This document shows positions 1 through 7,755 of a stretch of DNA of 64,000 nucleotides, one piece after another. Under the pieces are notes generated by a model that was not told where the DNA came from, searched no databases, and saw only the letters and a list, made by a program, of their open reading frames with translations. The translations under genes and the position numbers were made by a program. The stretch's first letter is position 1. Each line of letters begins with the position of its first letter. The stretch comes from Streptococcaceae bacterium (GTDB lineage: Bacteria; Bacillota; Bacilli; Lactobacillales; Streptococcaceae), in contig CABIZZ010000001.1 of NCBI GenBank assembly GCA_902363395.1, positions 248,001-312,000 of the forward strand, read 5' to 3'.

Positions 1-773
1 AATTGTTTTGGGATAAAAAAGATTTGCGAACGCCAATTCTTTTATGGAAAAAATTCGAAATCTTACTTCCTATAGAAAAATTCCATAAAAATGCCCTTAA
101 AAATCGGTCCTTTTTAGAAAAGAATGTCCCACAGACCTTGCAACTATATGACGATTTTGTTCGCTATATTCTTGCAAATGTCAAGGATGGTGACATGCTA
201 GGATTTGATATTTTAGAAGTTGCTTATATGGACGGGTTGTTTACAGCTTCTCGTAAGCTATTAAAAAATAACCAAGCAATTCAGGAAAATCAACCCCAAA
301 AATTGGATTTTTCTTTAACAGCTACGAACTTAATCGCGCTTGCCATGGGATTTCCTGATTATTATGCCTCAGACTTGTTACCGAAAGACAATATTCTAGA
401 CTCTGTTGCTTACCAAGATGAGTTGAAGAAAATGCAGCGCAAAGAAGATAGACAAGTGCAAGACCAAGAAGAGCAAAATTACCTTTTAGAGGAAGAGCGA
501 GTTCAACTTCAAGAGGAAGAACAAGTCCAAGAAGACGATCAAGTACAAGACCAAGAAGAAGAGCAGGTTCAAGAAGACAATCAAGTACAAGTCTACGCAG
601 ACGAGCAGACGCAAGTTCAAGAAAAACAGCAGGTACAAGTTCAAGAAAATCATCAAATGCTTGATGAGACTAGGGTCGATGCAAAAGAGAACAAACGAGG
701 CAATGGTGTCATATACTTGCTTTTATTGGTGCTAGTAATCCGGTTGATTTTTTATATGTCGGCTAAGAAATAG
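1..773 (+). CDS. Unrecognised C-terminally membrane-anchored protein, 5' end at or beyond window edge
   Basis: The reading frame is open from the first complete codon, so the true start may lie upstream; a TTG at position 3 is the only start candidate visible near the edge. The protein has an ordinary globular N-terminal part (about residues 1-140), then a Glu/Gln-rich low-complexity stretch (about 145-230) built from imperfect VQEDxQVQ-like repeats, then one hydrophobic segment (about 238-252) and a short basic tail. This predicts a C-terminally tail-anchored protein whose charged linker and N-terminal part face the cytoplasm. It ends 12 bp before rsmA and is probably co-transcribed with it. 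I do not recognise the family and assign no function. Confidence 0.7.
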   Translation, partial: LFWDKKDLRTPILLWKKFEILLPIEKFHKNALKNRSFLEKNVPQTLQLYDDFVRYILANVKDGDMLGFDILEVAYMDGLFTASRKLLKNNQAIQENQPQKLDFSLTATNLIALAMGFPDYYASDLLPKDNILDSVAYQDELKKMQRKEDRQVQDQEEQNYLLEEERVQLQEEEQVQEDDQVQDQEEEQVQEDNQVQVYADEQTQVQEKQQVQVQENHQMLDETRVDAKENKRGNGVIYLLLLVLVIRLIFYMSAKK

Positions 774-785
774 AAAAGAGAAAAT

Positions 786-1661
786 ATGAGAATTGCAGAT
801 TATAGCGTGACCAAGGCAGTGCTGGAGCGTCACGGATTTACCTTTAAAAAATCCTTCGGTCAAAACTTCTTGACTGATACCAACATCCTTCAAAAGATTG
901 TGGATACGGCTGAGATTGATAAGCAAGTCAATGTCATCGAAATCGGTCCCGGAATTGGAGCTCTCACTGAGTTTTTGGCGGAAAATGCCGCAGAAGTCAT
1001 GGCCTTTGAGATTGATGACCGCTTGGTTCCCATTTTGGCGGATACCTTGCGTGATTTTGACAATGTCACGGTTGTCAACCAAGACATCCTCAAGGTGGAT
1101 CTCAACCAATACATCGCAGAGTTCAAAAATCCAGAGCTTCCGATTAAGGTAGTGGCCAACCTTCCTTACTACATCACGACTCCGATTCTCATGTACTTGA
1201 TCGAATCCAAGATTCCTTTCCAAGAATTTGTGGTCATGATGCAAAAAGAGGTGGCAGACCGCATCTCAGCTGAGCCCAACACCAAGGCTTATGGTTCGTT
1301 ATCCATTGCAGTCCAATACTATATGACTGCTAAGGTAGCCTTTATCGTGCCCCGCACCGTCTTTGTGCCAGCACCAAATGTCGATTCTGCCATCCTCAAG
1401 ATGGTGCGTCGCCCAGAACCAGCAGTGGCAGTCAAGGATGAAGATTTCTTCTTCTCTGTCAGCAAGGCTAGCTTTGTCCACCGTCGCAAAACGCTTTGGA
1501 ACAACTTGACCAGTCGCTTTGGTAAGACCGAAGAAATCAAAGCCAAACTGGAAGCTGGGATCCAAGCAGCCGGTTTGCAACCATCTGTACGAGGAGAAGC
1601 ACTTAGCTTAGAAGATTTCGCCCGCTTGGCAGACGGTCTTCTAGAAGCAGGAATAAAATAA
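786..1661 (+). CDS. rsmA: 16S rRNA (adenine1518-N6/adenine1519-N6)-dimethyltransferase RsmA/KsgA
   Basis: Methylates two adjacent adenines in the 3' terminal helix of 16S rRNA with S-adenosylmethionine, late in 30S assembly. The 291-residue length is normal. Visible motifs are KKSFGQNFL near the N-terminus, the SAM-binding loop [10 protein letters not shown], and the catalytic [10 protein letters not shown] (NLPY class), followed by the C-terminal helical domain. The ATG at 786 starts with the family-typical [14 protein letters not shown] strong hairpin terminator follows directly. Loss of this enzyme is known to give kasugamycin resistance. Confidence 0.97.
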   Translation: MRIADYSVTKAVLERHGFTFKKSFGQNFLTDTNILQKIVDTAEIDKQVNVIEIGPGIGALTEFLAENAAEVMAFEIDDRLVPILADTLRDFDNVTVVNQDILKVDLNQYIAEFKNPELPIKVVANLPYYITTPILMYLIESKIPFQEFVVMMQKEVADRISAEPNTKAYGSLSIAVQYYMTAKVAFIVPRTVFVPAPNVDSAILKMVRRPEPAVAVKDEDFFFSVSKASFVHRRKTLWNNLTSRFGKTEEIKAKLEAGIQAAGLQPSVRGEALSLEDFARLADGLLEAGIK

Positions 1662-1666
1662 CAGAA

Positions 1667-1703
1667 AAGACATGAGTTTCATAGCTCATGTCTTGTTTGT
1701 TGT
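1667..1703. terminator. Bidirectional terminator between rsmA and the tRNA pair
   Basis: A perfect 10-bp stem, AAGACATGAG with CTCATGTCTT, around an 8-nt loop. It is followed by a T-rich tract on the plus strand and by TTCT on the minus strand, so it can end both rsmA and the convergent tRNA transcript. Confidence 0.85.
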
Positions 1704-1707
1704 AGAA

Positions 1708-1795
1708 GGAAAGGACGGGATTTGAACCCGCGCGTGAAGAAAATCCACTTGCCGGATTTCGAGTCCGGTGCCGTACCGAGCTGGGCCACCTTTCC
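1708..1795 (-). tRNA. tRNA-Ser (anticodon CGA)
   Basis: On the minus strand an 88-nt sequence folds as a tRNA with a long variable arm, as in class II Ser tRNAs. The acceptor stem GGAAAGG pairs with CCTTTCC, the T-loop is GGTTCAAATCC, and the anticodon stem CCGGA/TCCGG encloses loop CTCGAAA, giving anticodon CGA for UCG codons. CCA is not encoded. Confidence 0.95.
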
Positions 1796-1799
1796 AAGA

Positions 1800-1882
1800 T
1801 GCGGAGAAAGGGATTTGAACCCTCACGCCCGAAGGGGCACATGCGCCTGAAGCATGCGTGTCTGCCGTTCCACCACCTCCGC
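1800..1882 (-). tRNA. tRNA-Leu (anticodon CAG)
   Basis: On the minus strand an 83-nt class II tRNA with an extra arm (GTGCCCCTTCGGGCGT). The anticodon stem CATGC/GCATG encloses loop TTCAGGC, giving anticodon CAG for CUG codons. It lies four bases upstream of the tRNA-Ser in the direction of transcription, so the two are likely processed from one transcript. Confidence 0.95.
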
Positions 1883-1964
1883 ATAGTTCTATTATACTCT
1901 TTTTAAAAGAAATGCCAAGAAAAAATAGCATGTTTCTTTTTATCGAACCTATAGAGGAAACAGA

Positions 1965-1995
1965 AAAAGGCTGGGAAAATCCAGCCTTTTCTTTT
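1965..1995. terminator. Terminator downstream of the CAAX protease
   Basis: Stem AAAAGGCTGG/CCAGCCTTTT (10 bp) with a 6-nt loop. Both flanks are A/T-rich, so it should work in both directions. It lies six bases beyond the stop of the minus-strand protease gene. Confidence 0.8.
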
Positions 1996-2000
1996 TTTAT

Positions 2001-2921
2001 TTATTCATAACTCAGTTGAGGGTAGAGTTCTTCTTGTTCTGCAGAGGTATCTTTGAGAAGGAAGATGGCCCATAAGAGAGCAAGGAGAAAGACGACTAAG
2101 CCAGGGATCCCGCCTTCAGGTCCAAACTCTCCACCTGTGATAAAGGTCCGGTTTGAAGTCGTGAAGTACATCAGAGAGGATTCACTATCAAAGCCACTGA
2201 CATGGAAGCCGTAGACATTTCCCATGATGAAGTTCCAAGCGAAATGGAAGCCACAAGGTCCCCAGATATTTCCTCTCTTCAAGGCATAGACAGCTGTGAA
2301 GAGACCGAAAACGAAGAGATGAACTGTTGAAAGCCAGGAAGCTCCGTTGTTGTTCAAGTGGAAGTAGGAGAACATGGTAGAAGAAATGAGGATGGCTAAG
2401 TAAGCATTCTTATGGTAAGAAATAATCGGAATCAACCAACCACGGATATAAATTTCTTCGGCTGCCGTTTGAAAAATATAGCCGATCAGAACCAAGATCC
2501 AAGATACGAGGAAAGGAAGACTAAATTGAATGCGGTCGAAACGGACATCACCAGTGATGAAGAAGACGATTAAGACCGTTGTAATCATAATGGCACCGAC
2601 CAAGACCCCCTTAGCGAATTCGGAGAGACCATTTCCTTTGGAAAAGCCCATGGTTCGAACCGGTCGTTTTTCAATGAGTTTCACCCAGAGGAAGAAGGCG
2701 ATGATGGTGTAGAGGAAGGACAAAAGATCCAGAATATTCCACCAGTCGGGAATCCAACTTTGTTTGTTCAAAAAGAAGTTTGTGGAAGCAGTACTGATTG
2801 GAGACATGTACTGGGTGATGTAGTAGAGAATAAAGGGAGCTAAAAACCAAGGGGTTAAAAACTTCCCTTTTTTTACATTAGAAACGAGAGGGTTACTCTT
2901 GGAAAGAAATGAAAAACTCAT
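2001..2921 (-). CDS. CPBP (CAAX/Abi) family intramembrane metalloprotease
   Basis: A 306-residue polytopic membrane protein with about eight hydrophobic segments. The catalytic CPBP signature is AAEEIYIRGW (EExxxR), followed by later motif 2 (FSYFHLNNNG) and motif 3 (HFAWNFIMGN) histidines. In Gram-positives such proteins are linked to self-immunity against peptides, processing of prenylated or peptide substrates, or regulation; no bacteriocin locus lies here, so the substrate is unknown. The start is set by an AGGAGGTCC ribosome-binding site just upstream. The gene stands alone. Its promoter carries a predicted cre site and its leader is about 175 nt with a long-range inverted repeat. Confidence 0.85.
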   Translation of the reverse strand: MSFSFLSKSNPLVSNVKKGKFLTPWFLAPFILYYITQYMSPISTASTNFFLNKQSWIPDWWNILDLLSFLYTIIAFFLWVKLIEKRPVRTMGFSKGNGLSEFAKGVLVGAIMITTVLIVFFITGDVRFDRIQFSLPFLVSWILVLIGYIFQTAAEEIYIRGWLIPIISYHKNAYLAILISSTMFSYFHLNNNGASWLSTVHLFVFGLFTAVYALKRGNIWGPCGFHFAWNFIMGNVYGFHVSGFDSESSLMYFTTSNRTFITGGEFGPEGGIPGLVVFLLALLWAIFLLKDTSAEQEELYPQLSYE

Positions 2922-2946
2922 AAAGGACCTCCTTATAACTGGTAGG

Positions 2947-3004
2947 GATTAGTAAGAAAGTCAGAAATCAGGCACTAAAAAGAGGGCTTCTTTCATTACT
3001 AATC
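2947..3004 (-). promoter_or_regulatory. Inverted repeat in the 5' leader of the CAAX protease gene
   Basis: GATTAGTAAGAAAG (2947-2960) and CTTTCATTACTAATC (2990-3004) pair over 14 bp with one bulged base. On the minus-strand transcript this 58-nt stem-loop ends about 15 nt before the ribosome-binding site. It could affect translation or mRNA stability; that role is inference. Confidence 0.5.
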
Positions 3005-3104
3005 AGGTAGCTTCGTCAAGAAATGTATCAGTCTCCGTCACTTCCTTTCTACAATATAGTCTGTACTTCCCACGATAGGCATATATATTATGTCCTTTTC
3101 CTCT

Positions 3105-3133
3105 ATTATAAACCTATCTGAAATCGTTTACAA
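3105..3133 (-). promoter_or_regulatory. Promoter of the CAAX protease gene with overlapping cre site
   Basis: On the minus strand TTGTAA (3133-3128), a 17-bp spacer and TATAAT (3110-3105) form a sigma-A promoter. The 14-bp sequence at 3119-3132 reads TGTAAACGATTTCA on the minus strand and matches the CcpA consensus TGWAARCGYTWNCA at all but one position. It covers the -35 edge and spacer, a position suited to repression by glucose. Confidence 0.65.
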
Positions 3134-3215
3134 CCCCTTGTCTGCATCTTACTCAAAAAAACTGGATGGACTTCTTTTTTCATACTCAAGTCAGCAAGCG
3201 CTATCGTATATTTTT

Positions 3216-3224
3216 TGATATAAT
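3216..3224 (+). promoter_or_regulatory. Extended -10 promoter of rsgA
   Basis: TGATATAAT, a perfect extended -10, 28 bp before the start codon; no good -35 hexamer. The rest of the 331-bp gap 2922-3252 holds only the divergent CAAX promoter and leader described separately. Confidence 0.75.
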
Positions 3225-3252
3225 GGTAGTATTAACTTTAAAGGAGTGCTAG

Positions 3253-4131
3253 TTGCAAGGAACGATTGTTAAAGCCTTGGCCGGTTTTTATTATGTGGAG
3301 TGCGAGGGAGAAATTTACCAAACACGCGCCCGAGGAAATTTCCGGAAAAAGGGACAAACTCCCTATGTTGGAGATAAGGTAGAATTTTCAGCCGAAGAAA
3401 ATTCGGAAGGCTATATTTTAAAAATATTCCCAAGAAAGAATAGCTTAGTCCGTCCACCCATTGTGAATATTGATCAGGCTGTTGTCATCATGTCTGCCAA
3501 AGAGCCAGATTTTAATGTTAATTTATTGGACCGCTTTTTAGTCCTCTTGGAACAAAAAGTGATTCATCCGATTGTCTATATTTCAAAAATGGACTTACTA
3601 GAAGATCCTGCTGAGATGCTTCCTTTCCAGGAAGTCTATCGCCAAATGGGCTATGACTTTGTCACGGACAAGGAAGAGCTCTTGCCTCTCTTGAAGGATC
3701 AGGTGACGGTCTTTATGGGCCAAACAGGAGTGGGGAAATCCACCCTCTTGAATACCTTGGCTCCAGAGTTGGAACTAGAGACAGGAGAAATTTCCGACAG
3801 TCTTGGACGTGGCCGCCATACGACGCGAGCTGTCAGCTTCTATGATCTCAATGGGGGCAAAATTGCGGATACCCCTGGTTTCTCCTCTCTAGATTATGAA
3901 GTCGATAATGCGGAAGATCTGAATCATGCTTTTCCAGATATCGCCAAGGTGAGCCAGGCTTGCAAGTTCCGTACTTGTACCCACACACATGAACCATCCT
4001 GTGCCGTCAAGCCTGCTGTCGAGGAAGGGATCATAGCTTCCTTCCGCTATGAGAATTACTTACAGTTCTTGAGTGAGATCGAAAATAGGCGAGAAACCTA
4101 CAAAAAAGTATCGAAAAAATTACCCAAATAA
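3253..4131 (+). CDS. rsgA: Ribosome small subunit-dependent GTPase A (RsgA/YjeQ)
   Basis: A late 30S assembly GTPase that checks the decoding centre. It has the family's circularly permuted GTPase order: N-terminal OB fold, then G4 (SKMD), then G1 P-loop GQTGVGKST, then G3 DTPGF. The C-terminal zinc-finger ligands are visible in [14 protein letters not shown]. At 292 residues the length is normal. The start is an unusual TTG at 3253, supported by the AAAGGAG site 7 nt upstream and by the family-typical start [16 protein letters not shown]. It is followed 15 bp later by rpe and heads an operon through yhaM. Confidence 0.96.
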   Translation: MQGTIVKALAGFYYVECEGEIYQTRARGNFRKKGQTPYVGDKVEFSAEENSEGYILKIFPRKNSLVRPPIVNIDQAVVIMSAKEPDFNVNLLDRFLVLLEQKVIHPIVYISKMDLLEDPAEMLPFQEVYRQMGYDFVTDKEELLPLLKDQVTVFMGQTGVGKSTLLNTLAPELELETGEISDSLGRGRHTTRAVSFYDLNGGKIADTPGFSSLDYEVDNAEDLNHAFPDIAKVSQACKFRTCTHTHEPSCAVKPAVEEGIIASFRYENYLQFLSEIENRRETYKKVSKKLPK

Positions 4132-4146
4132 GGAGACCTGAAGAAT

Positions 4147-4806
4147 ATGAAAACAAACAAATTAGCCCCTTCTATTTTAAGTGCAGATTATGCAAATTTT
4201 GAAAGTGAATTGAAAAAATTGGAAGCATCTGGTGCGGAGTACGCTCACATCGATGTGATGGACGGCCACTTTGTGCCTAATATCAGCTTTGGTGCTGGTG
4301 TAGTTGCTAGTATGCGTCCTCACAGCAAGCTAGTGTTTGATTGCCACTTGATGGTTACCAATCCTGAGCAACATATTGAAGAGTTTGCGCGTGCCGGGGC
4401 AGATATCATTAGCATTCATGTCGAAGCGACTCCACACATCCATGGCGCCCTTCAAAAAATTCATTTGGCAGGGGTGAAACCAAGTGTGGTCATCAATCCA
4501 GGAACCCCTGTTGAAAGTATCCAACACATCTTGAACTTGGTAGATCAAGTACTTGTCATGACTGTCAACCCAGGATTTGGTGGGCAAGCCTTCCTGCCAG
4601 AAACTATGGATAAGATTCGTCAATTGGTTCAATTGCGTGAAGAAAAAGGCTTGGATTTTGATATTGAAGTCGATGGGGGAATTGATGATAAGACGATTCA
4701 CGCTGCGAAAGAAGCAGGGGCAAACGTCTTTGTAGCAGGTTCCTATGTGTTTAATGGAGATGTGAATGAACGAGTTCAAACCCTTCGAGCAGCCATCCAA
4801 GACTAA
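4147..4806 (+). CDS. rpe: Ribulose-phosphate 3-epimerase
   Basis: Interconverts ribulose 5-phosphate and xylulose 5-phosphate in the non-oxidative pentose phosphate pathway. A 219-residue TIM barrel. Visible are the N-terminal APSILSADYANF, the metal-site motif HIDVMDGHFVPN, the second metal/acid segment VFDCHLMV, the MTVNPGFGGQ phosphate loop and the EVDGGI motif. The metal ligands (His and Asp of HIDVMD, His of CHLMV, Asp of DGG) are all present. The 3' end overlaps the start of thiN by 41 bp. Confidence 0.97.
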   Translation: MKTNKLAPSILSADYANFESELKKLEASGAEYAHIDVMDGHFVPNISFGAGVVASMRPHSKLVFDCHLMVTNPEQHIEEFARAGADIISIHVEATPHIHGALQKIHLAGVKPSVVINPGTPVESIQHILNLVDQVLVMTVNPGFGGQAFLPETMDKIRQLVQLREEKGLDFDIEVDGGIDDKTIHAAKEAGANVFVAGSYVFNGDVNERVQTLRAAIQD

Positions 4807-5431
4807 GGTTGCGATTGTAGCTGGAGGCCGAGTGGAAACCATTCCGCTAGACTTGGATGTTTATGTCGGGGTGGATGCAGGCTGTCTTTTCCTATTAGAG
4901 AAAGGATTGGAACTTTCTTTAGCAGTTGGAGATTTTGACTCTGTCGAGCCAGAAGAATTCCAGAGTATTCAATCTGCGGCTCACGAATTACGGACTTCGG
5001 TAGCAGAAAAAAATGATACGGATCTGGAATTGGCGATTAAGGAAGTGTTAGAAGGTTGGCCTCAAGCGGAAATTTTGATTTTTGGAGCCTTTGGTGGTCG
5101 CCTGGATCACCACTTGGCCAGCGTTTTTCTGCCCAGCGATCCAGAGATTGCACCCTTTATGTCGCAACTTTACTTGATGGACCAACAAAATTATCTCTGC
5201 TATCGTCCAGCAGGCCGACATACCATTCTGCCTATAGCAGGCTATACCTATGTAGCTTTTATGCCAGTTGAGGGAGCTTCCATCCAGATTGAAGGAGCCA
5301 AGTATCCCTTAAATCAGACCAATTATTTTAAAAAGGCTATTTATGGTTCCAACGAGTTCATCAATCAGCCGATTACTTTAACCATTGATCGAGGCTACGC
5401 CCTTATCATTTATAGCAAGGATGGGAAATAA
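4766..5431 (+). CDS. thiN: Thiamine pyrophosphokinase
   Basis: Transfers pyrophosphate from ATP to thiamine to make thiamine pyrophosphate. Family motifs are visible: VAGGRVE near the start, VDAGCLFLLE, AVGDFDSV, NDTDLELAI and FGAFGGRLDHHLAS, then the C-terminal beta-sandwich. The ATG at 4766 has GGAGAT 5-6 nt upstream inside rpe, so the genes overlap by 41 bp and are probably translationally coupled. Its length (221 residues) is slightly above the family norm because of the N-terminal extension produced by this start. Confidence 0.93.
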   Translation: MNEFKPFEQPSKTKVAIVAGGRVETIPLDLDVYVGVDAGCLFLLEKGLELSLAVGDFDSVEPEEFQSIQSAAHELRTSVAEKNDTDLELAIKEVLEGWPQAEILIFGAFGGRLDHHLASVFLPSDPEIAPFMSQLYLMDQQNYLCYRPAGRHTILPIAGYTYVAFMPVEGASIQIEGAKYPLNQTNYFKKAIYGSNEFINQPITLTIDRGYALIIYSKDGK

Positions 5432-5432
5432 G

Positions 5433-6689
5433 ATGGAAATAATCCTTTTTGTATTAGGAGTGGGAAATCTTGCCTTGCTCTTCTTGCTCTACCAGCAACG
5501 GACAGCTGATAACAAACAGGTCCGTGACTTACTAGAGGACCAAGAAGATCATCTTTCGGATCAGCTGGATTACCGATTTGAGAGAGAGCGACAAGCTCAG
5601 CAAATCACTGGCCAGCAGATAGAGATGGCGATCAGTGACCGTCTTATGGAATTACGGACAGAAATGCATCAGCAAACGACTGCTTTACGAGCAGAACTTG
5701 CTGAGAATTTCACTAAAAACCGAGACAAAACGGACGAGCGGATGCAACAGATTCAAGCTTCCAATGATTTGCGGTTGGAGCAGATGCGCCAAACGGTCGA
5801 AGAAAAGTTGGAAAAAACCTTGCATAGTCGTCTCCAAACCTCCTTTGAGACAGTCTCCAAACAATTGGAGTCGGTCAATAAAGGCCTTGGGGAAATGCAG
5901 ACGGTCGCTAGAGATGTGGGAAGTCTCAATAAGGTTCTTTCTAACACGAAAACCCGTGGGATTATGGGAGAACTCCAACTCGGCCAGATTATCGAAGATA
6001 TCCTAACTCCCGCCCAATACGAGAGAGAGTTTGTAACAGTTCCAAACTCCAGCGAACGTGTCGAGTATGCCATCAAGATGCCTGGTCAGGTCAGAGGGGA
6101 ATACGTCTATCTGCCAATCGACTCTAAGTTTCCTCTGGACGGTTATTACCGACTGGAAGAAGCCTATGAAAGTGGGGAGAAAGAGGATATTGAACGGTGT
6201 CGCAAACTCCTATTGGCTAGTATTAAACAATTTGCCAAGGACATTCATCAAAAATACCTCTATCCGCCTGCCACTACTAATTTTGGGATTCTCTTTTTAC
6301 CGACGGAAGGGCTCTATTCAGAAGTGGTCCGCGACCCAGCCTTCTTTGATCGCCTCCGAAGAGAGGAGCAGATCGTTGTCGCGGGGCCAAGTACGCTTTC
6401 AGCCTTGTTAAATTCCCTATCGGTTGGATTTAAGACTCTGAATATTCAACGAAGTGCGGATGATATTAGCAAGGTCCTTGCATCCGTCAAGACGGAGTTC
6501 CAAAAATTTGGAGGCGTTTTAGAAAAGACCCAACGGCAGTTGAAGCATGCCTCTGGCAACATTGATGACCTCTTAAACCGAAGAACAAATGCTATCGAGC
6601 GCACACTCCGAAACATTGAAACGTCAGAGAATCTAGATATAGCAAGCCTATTGAATTTAGAAGATGGAGAAGATGATGGTCAAAATTAA
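5433..6689 (+). CDS. rmuC: DNA recombination protein RmuC homologue
   Basis: A 418-residue protein with one N-terminal membrane helix (IILFVLGVGNLALLFLLY), a long charged coiled coil (about residues 30-170) and the conserved RmuC nuclease-like domain (GNxLGE-type segment GIMGELQLGQIIEDIL, then LPIDSKFPLDGYYRL). RmuC is linked to suppression of inversions and to DNA cleavage at unusual structures; the mechanism is not settled. The ATG at 5433 follows the thiN stop by one base; an in-frame ATG at 5421 is possible but lacks a well-spaced ribosome-binding site. The 3' end overlaps yhaM. Confidence 0.92.
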   Translation: MEIILFVLGVGNLALLFLLYQQRTADNKQVRDLLEDQEDHLSDQLDYRFERERQAQQITGQQIEMAISDRLMELRTEMHQQTTALRAELAENFTKNRDKTDERMQQIQASNDLRLEQMRQTVEEKLEKTLHSRLQTSFETVSKQLESVNKGLGEMQTVARDVGSLNKVLSNTKTRGIMGELQLGQIIEDILTPAQYEREFVTVPNSSERVEYAIKMPGQVRGEYVYLPIDSKFPLDGYYRLEEAYESGEKEDIERCRKLLLASIKQFAKDIHQKYLYPPATTNFGILFLPTEGLYSEVVRDPAFFDRLRREEQIVVAGPSTLSALLNSLSVGFKTLNIQRSADDISKVLASVKTEFQKFGGVLEKTQRQLKHASGNIDDLLNRRTNAIERTLRNIETSENLDIASLLNLEDGEDDGQN

Positions 6690-7626
6690 TCAAATGAAAA
6701 AAGACGAATTGTTTGAAGGCTTCTACCTCATTAAGTCAGCAGATGTTCGTCAGACACGTGCTGGAAAGAATTATCTTGCCTTCGTCTTCCAAGATGAGAC
6801 AGGCACAATCGAAGGAAAATTGTGGGATGCTCAGCCACACAATGTAGAGCAATTTCAGGCTGGGCGTGTGGTTCATATGAGTGGCCGTCGGGAGGTCTAC
6901 AACAATACGCCTCAGGTCAATCAGTTGACCTTGCGCTTGCCTCAAAGTGGGGAGCCGTCAAATCCAGCAGACTTTAAGGAAAAACCTCCGGTAAATCCAG
7001 TCGATTTGAAAGATTACCTATCGGGAATGATTTTCAAAATAGAAAATCCAGTTTGGCAACGTGTGGTGCGGGCGCTATACAGCAAGTACGACAAAGAGTT
7101 CTACTCTTATCCTGCAGCCAAAACCAACCACCATGCTTTTGAGACTGGCTTAGCCTATCATACAGCCACCATGGTTCGTTTGGCTGAGAGCATCTCTCAG
7201 GTTTATCCTCAATTAAACCAGAGTCTCCTCTATGCCGGCATCATGCTCCATGATCTTGCCAAGGTACTGGAGCTATCAGGGCCTGAAAATACAGAGTATA
7301 CAGTTCGAGGAAACCTCATCGGGCATATCGCTCTCATCGATGAAGAAATTACCAAGGTCTTACAAGAGTTAAAGATTGATGATCAAAAAGAAGATGTGAT
7401 CGTGTTGCGCCATGTGATTTTGAGTCACCATGGTCTACTAGAATATGGTAGCCCGGTTCGTCCAAAAATCATGGAAGCCGAGATCATCCATATGATTGAT
7501 AACCTAGATGCAGAAATGATGATGATGACTTCTGCCTTAGCTTTAGTAGGCCCTGGTGAAATGACCAATAAGATTTTTGCCTTGGACAATCGCTCCTTCT
7601 ATAAGCCAAATTTAAAAGATTCCTAA
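6676..7626 (+). CDS. yhaM: 3'-5' exoribonuclease YhaM (Cbf1 type)
   Basis: A 316-residue RNase of the YhaM family with an N-terminal OB-fold nucleic-acid-binding domain (KDELFEGFYLIKSADVRQTR, YLAFVFQDETG) and an HD phosphohydrolase domain with metal ligands in NHHAFETGLAYHT, HDLAK and LSHHG. In streptococci it trims 3' ends of RNAs after endonucleolytic cleavage. I chose the ATG at 6676 (MVKINQMKKDE) because GGAG lies 6 nt upstream and homologues begin there; start codons at 6664 and 6673 are in frame. The start overlaps rmuC by 14 bp. Confidence 0.93.
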   Translation: MVKINQMKKDELFEGFYLIKSADVRQTRAGKNYLAFVFQDETGTIEGKLWDAQPHNVEQFQAGRVVHMSGRREVYNNTPQVNQLTLRLPQSGEPSNPADFKEKPPVNPVDLKDYLSGMIFKIENPVWQRVVRALYSKYDKEFYSYPAAKTNHHAFETGLAYHTATMVRLAESISQVYPQLNQSLLYAGIMLHDLAKVLELSGPENTEYTVRGNLIGHIALIDEEITKVLQELKIDDQKEDVIVLRHVILSHHGLLEYGSPVRPKIMEAEIIHMIDNLDAEMMMMTSALALVGPGEMTNKIFALDNRSFYKPNLKDS

Positions 7627-7670
7627 TAAACTGGCGATGAAAATCTTACTCTTAGTTTGTTAGTAAAAAA

Positions 7671-7713
7671 ACCAAAAACGAATGTTGTGAGACTAACAAC
7701 GTTCGTTTTTTGG
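7671..7713 (+). promoter_or_regulatory. PurBox pair that is also the yhaM terminator hairpin
   Basis: AAAAACGAATGTT (7674-7686) and AACGTTCGTTTTT (7698-7710) are two inverted PurBox-like sequences with the CGAA core known for Gram-positive PurR. Together with flanking ACC/GGT they pair as a near-perfect stem of about 18 bp ending in six T, so the same DNA is a terminator for the upstream operon and the likely operator for purR autoregulation. Confidence 0.7.
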
Positions 7714-7730
7714 TATAATATGGTATAATA
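7711..7730 (+). promoter_or_regulatory. Duplicated extended -10 promoter of purR
   Basis: The 10-bp unit TGGTATAATA occurs twice in tandem, giving two TGGTATAAT extended -10 elements 10 bp apart directly after the PurBox hairpin. Either could drive purR; -35 elements are poor. Confidence 0.7.
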
Positions 7731-7755
7731 CAATAAAAAACTATGTGGAGAGAAA

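Noticed and set aside
732..1244. Minus-strand 170-codon frame opposite rsmA
   Set aside because: Antisense shadow of a conserved gene, with no own ribosome-binding site or family resemblance.
3192..3205. AGCAAGCGCTATCG near the rsgA promoter as a cre site
   Set aside because: Three mismatches to the consensus, including conserved outer positions.
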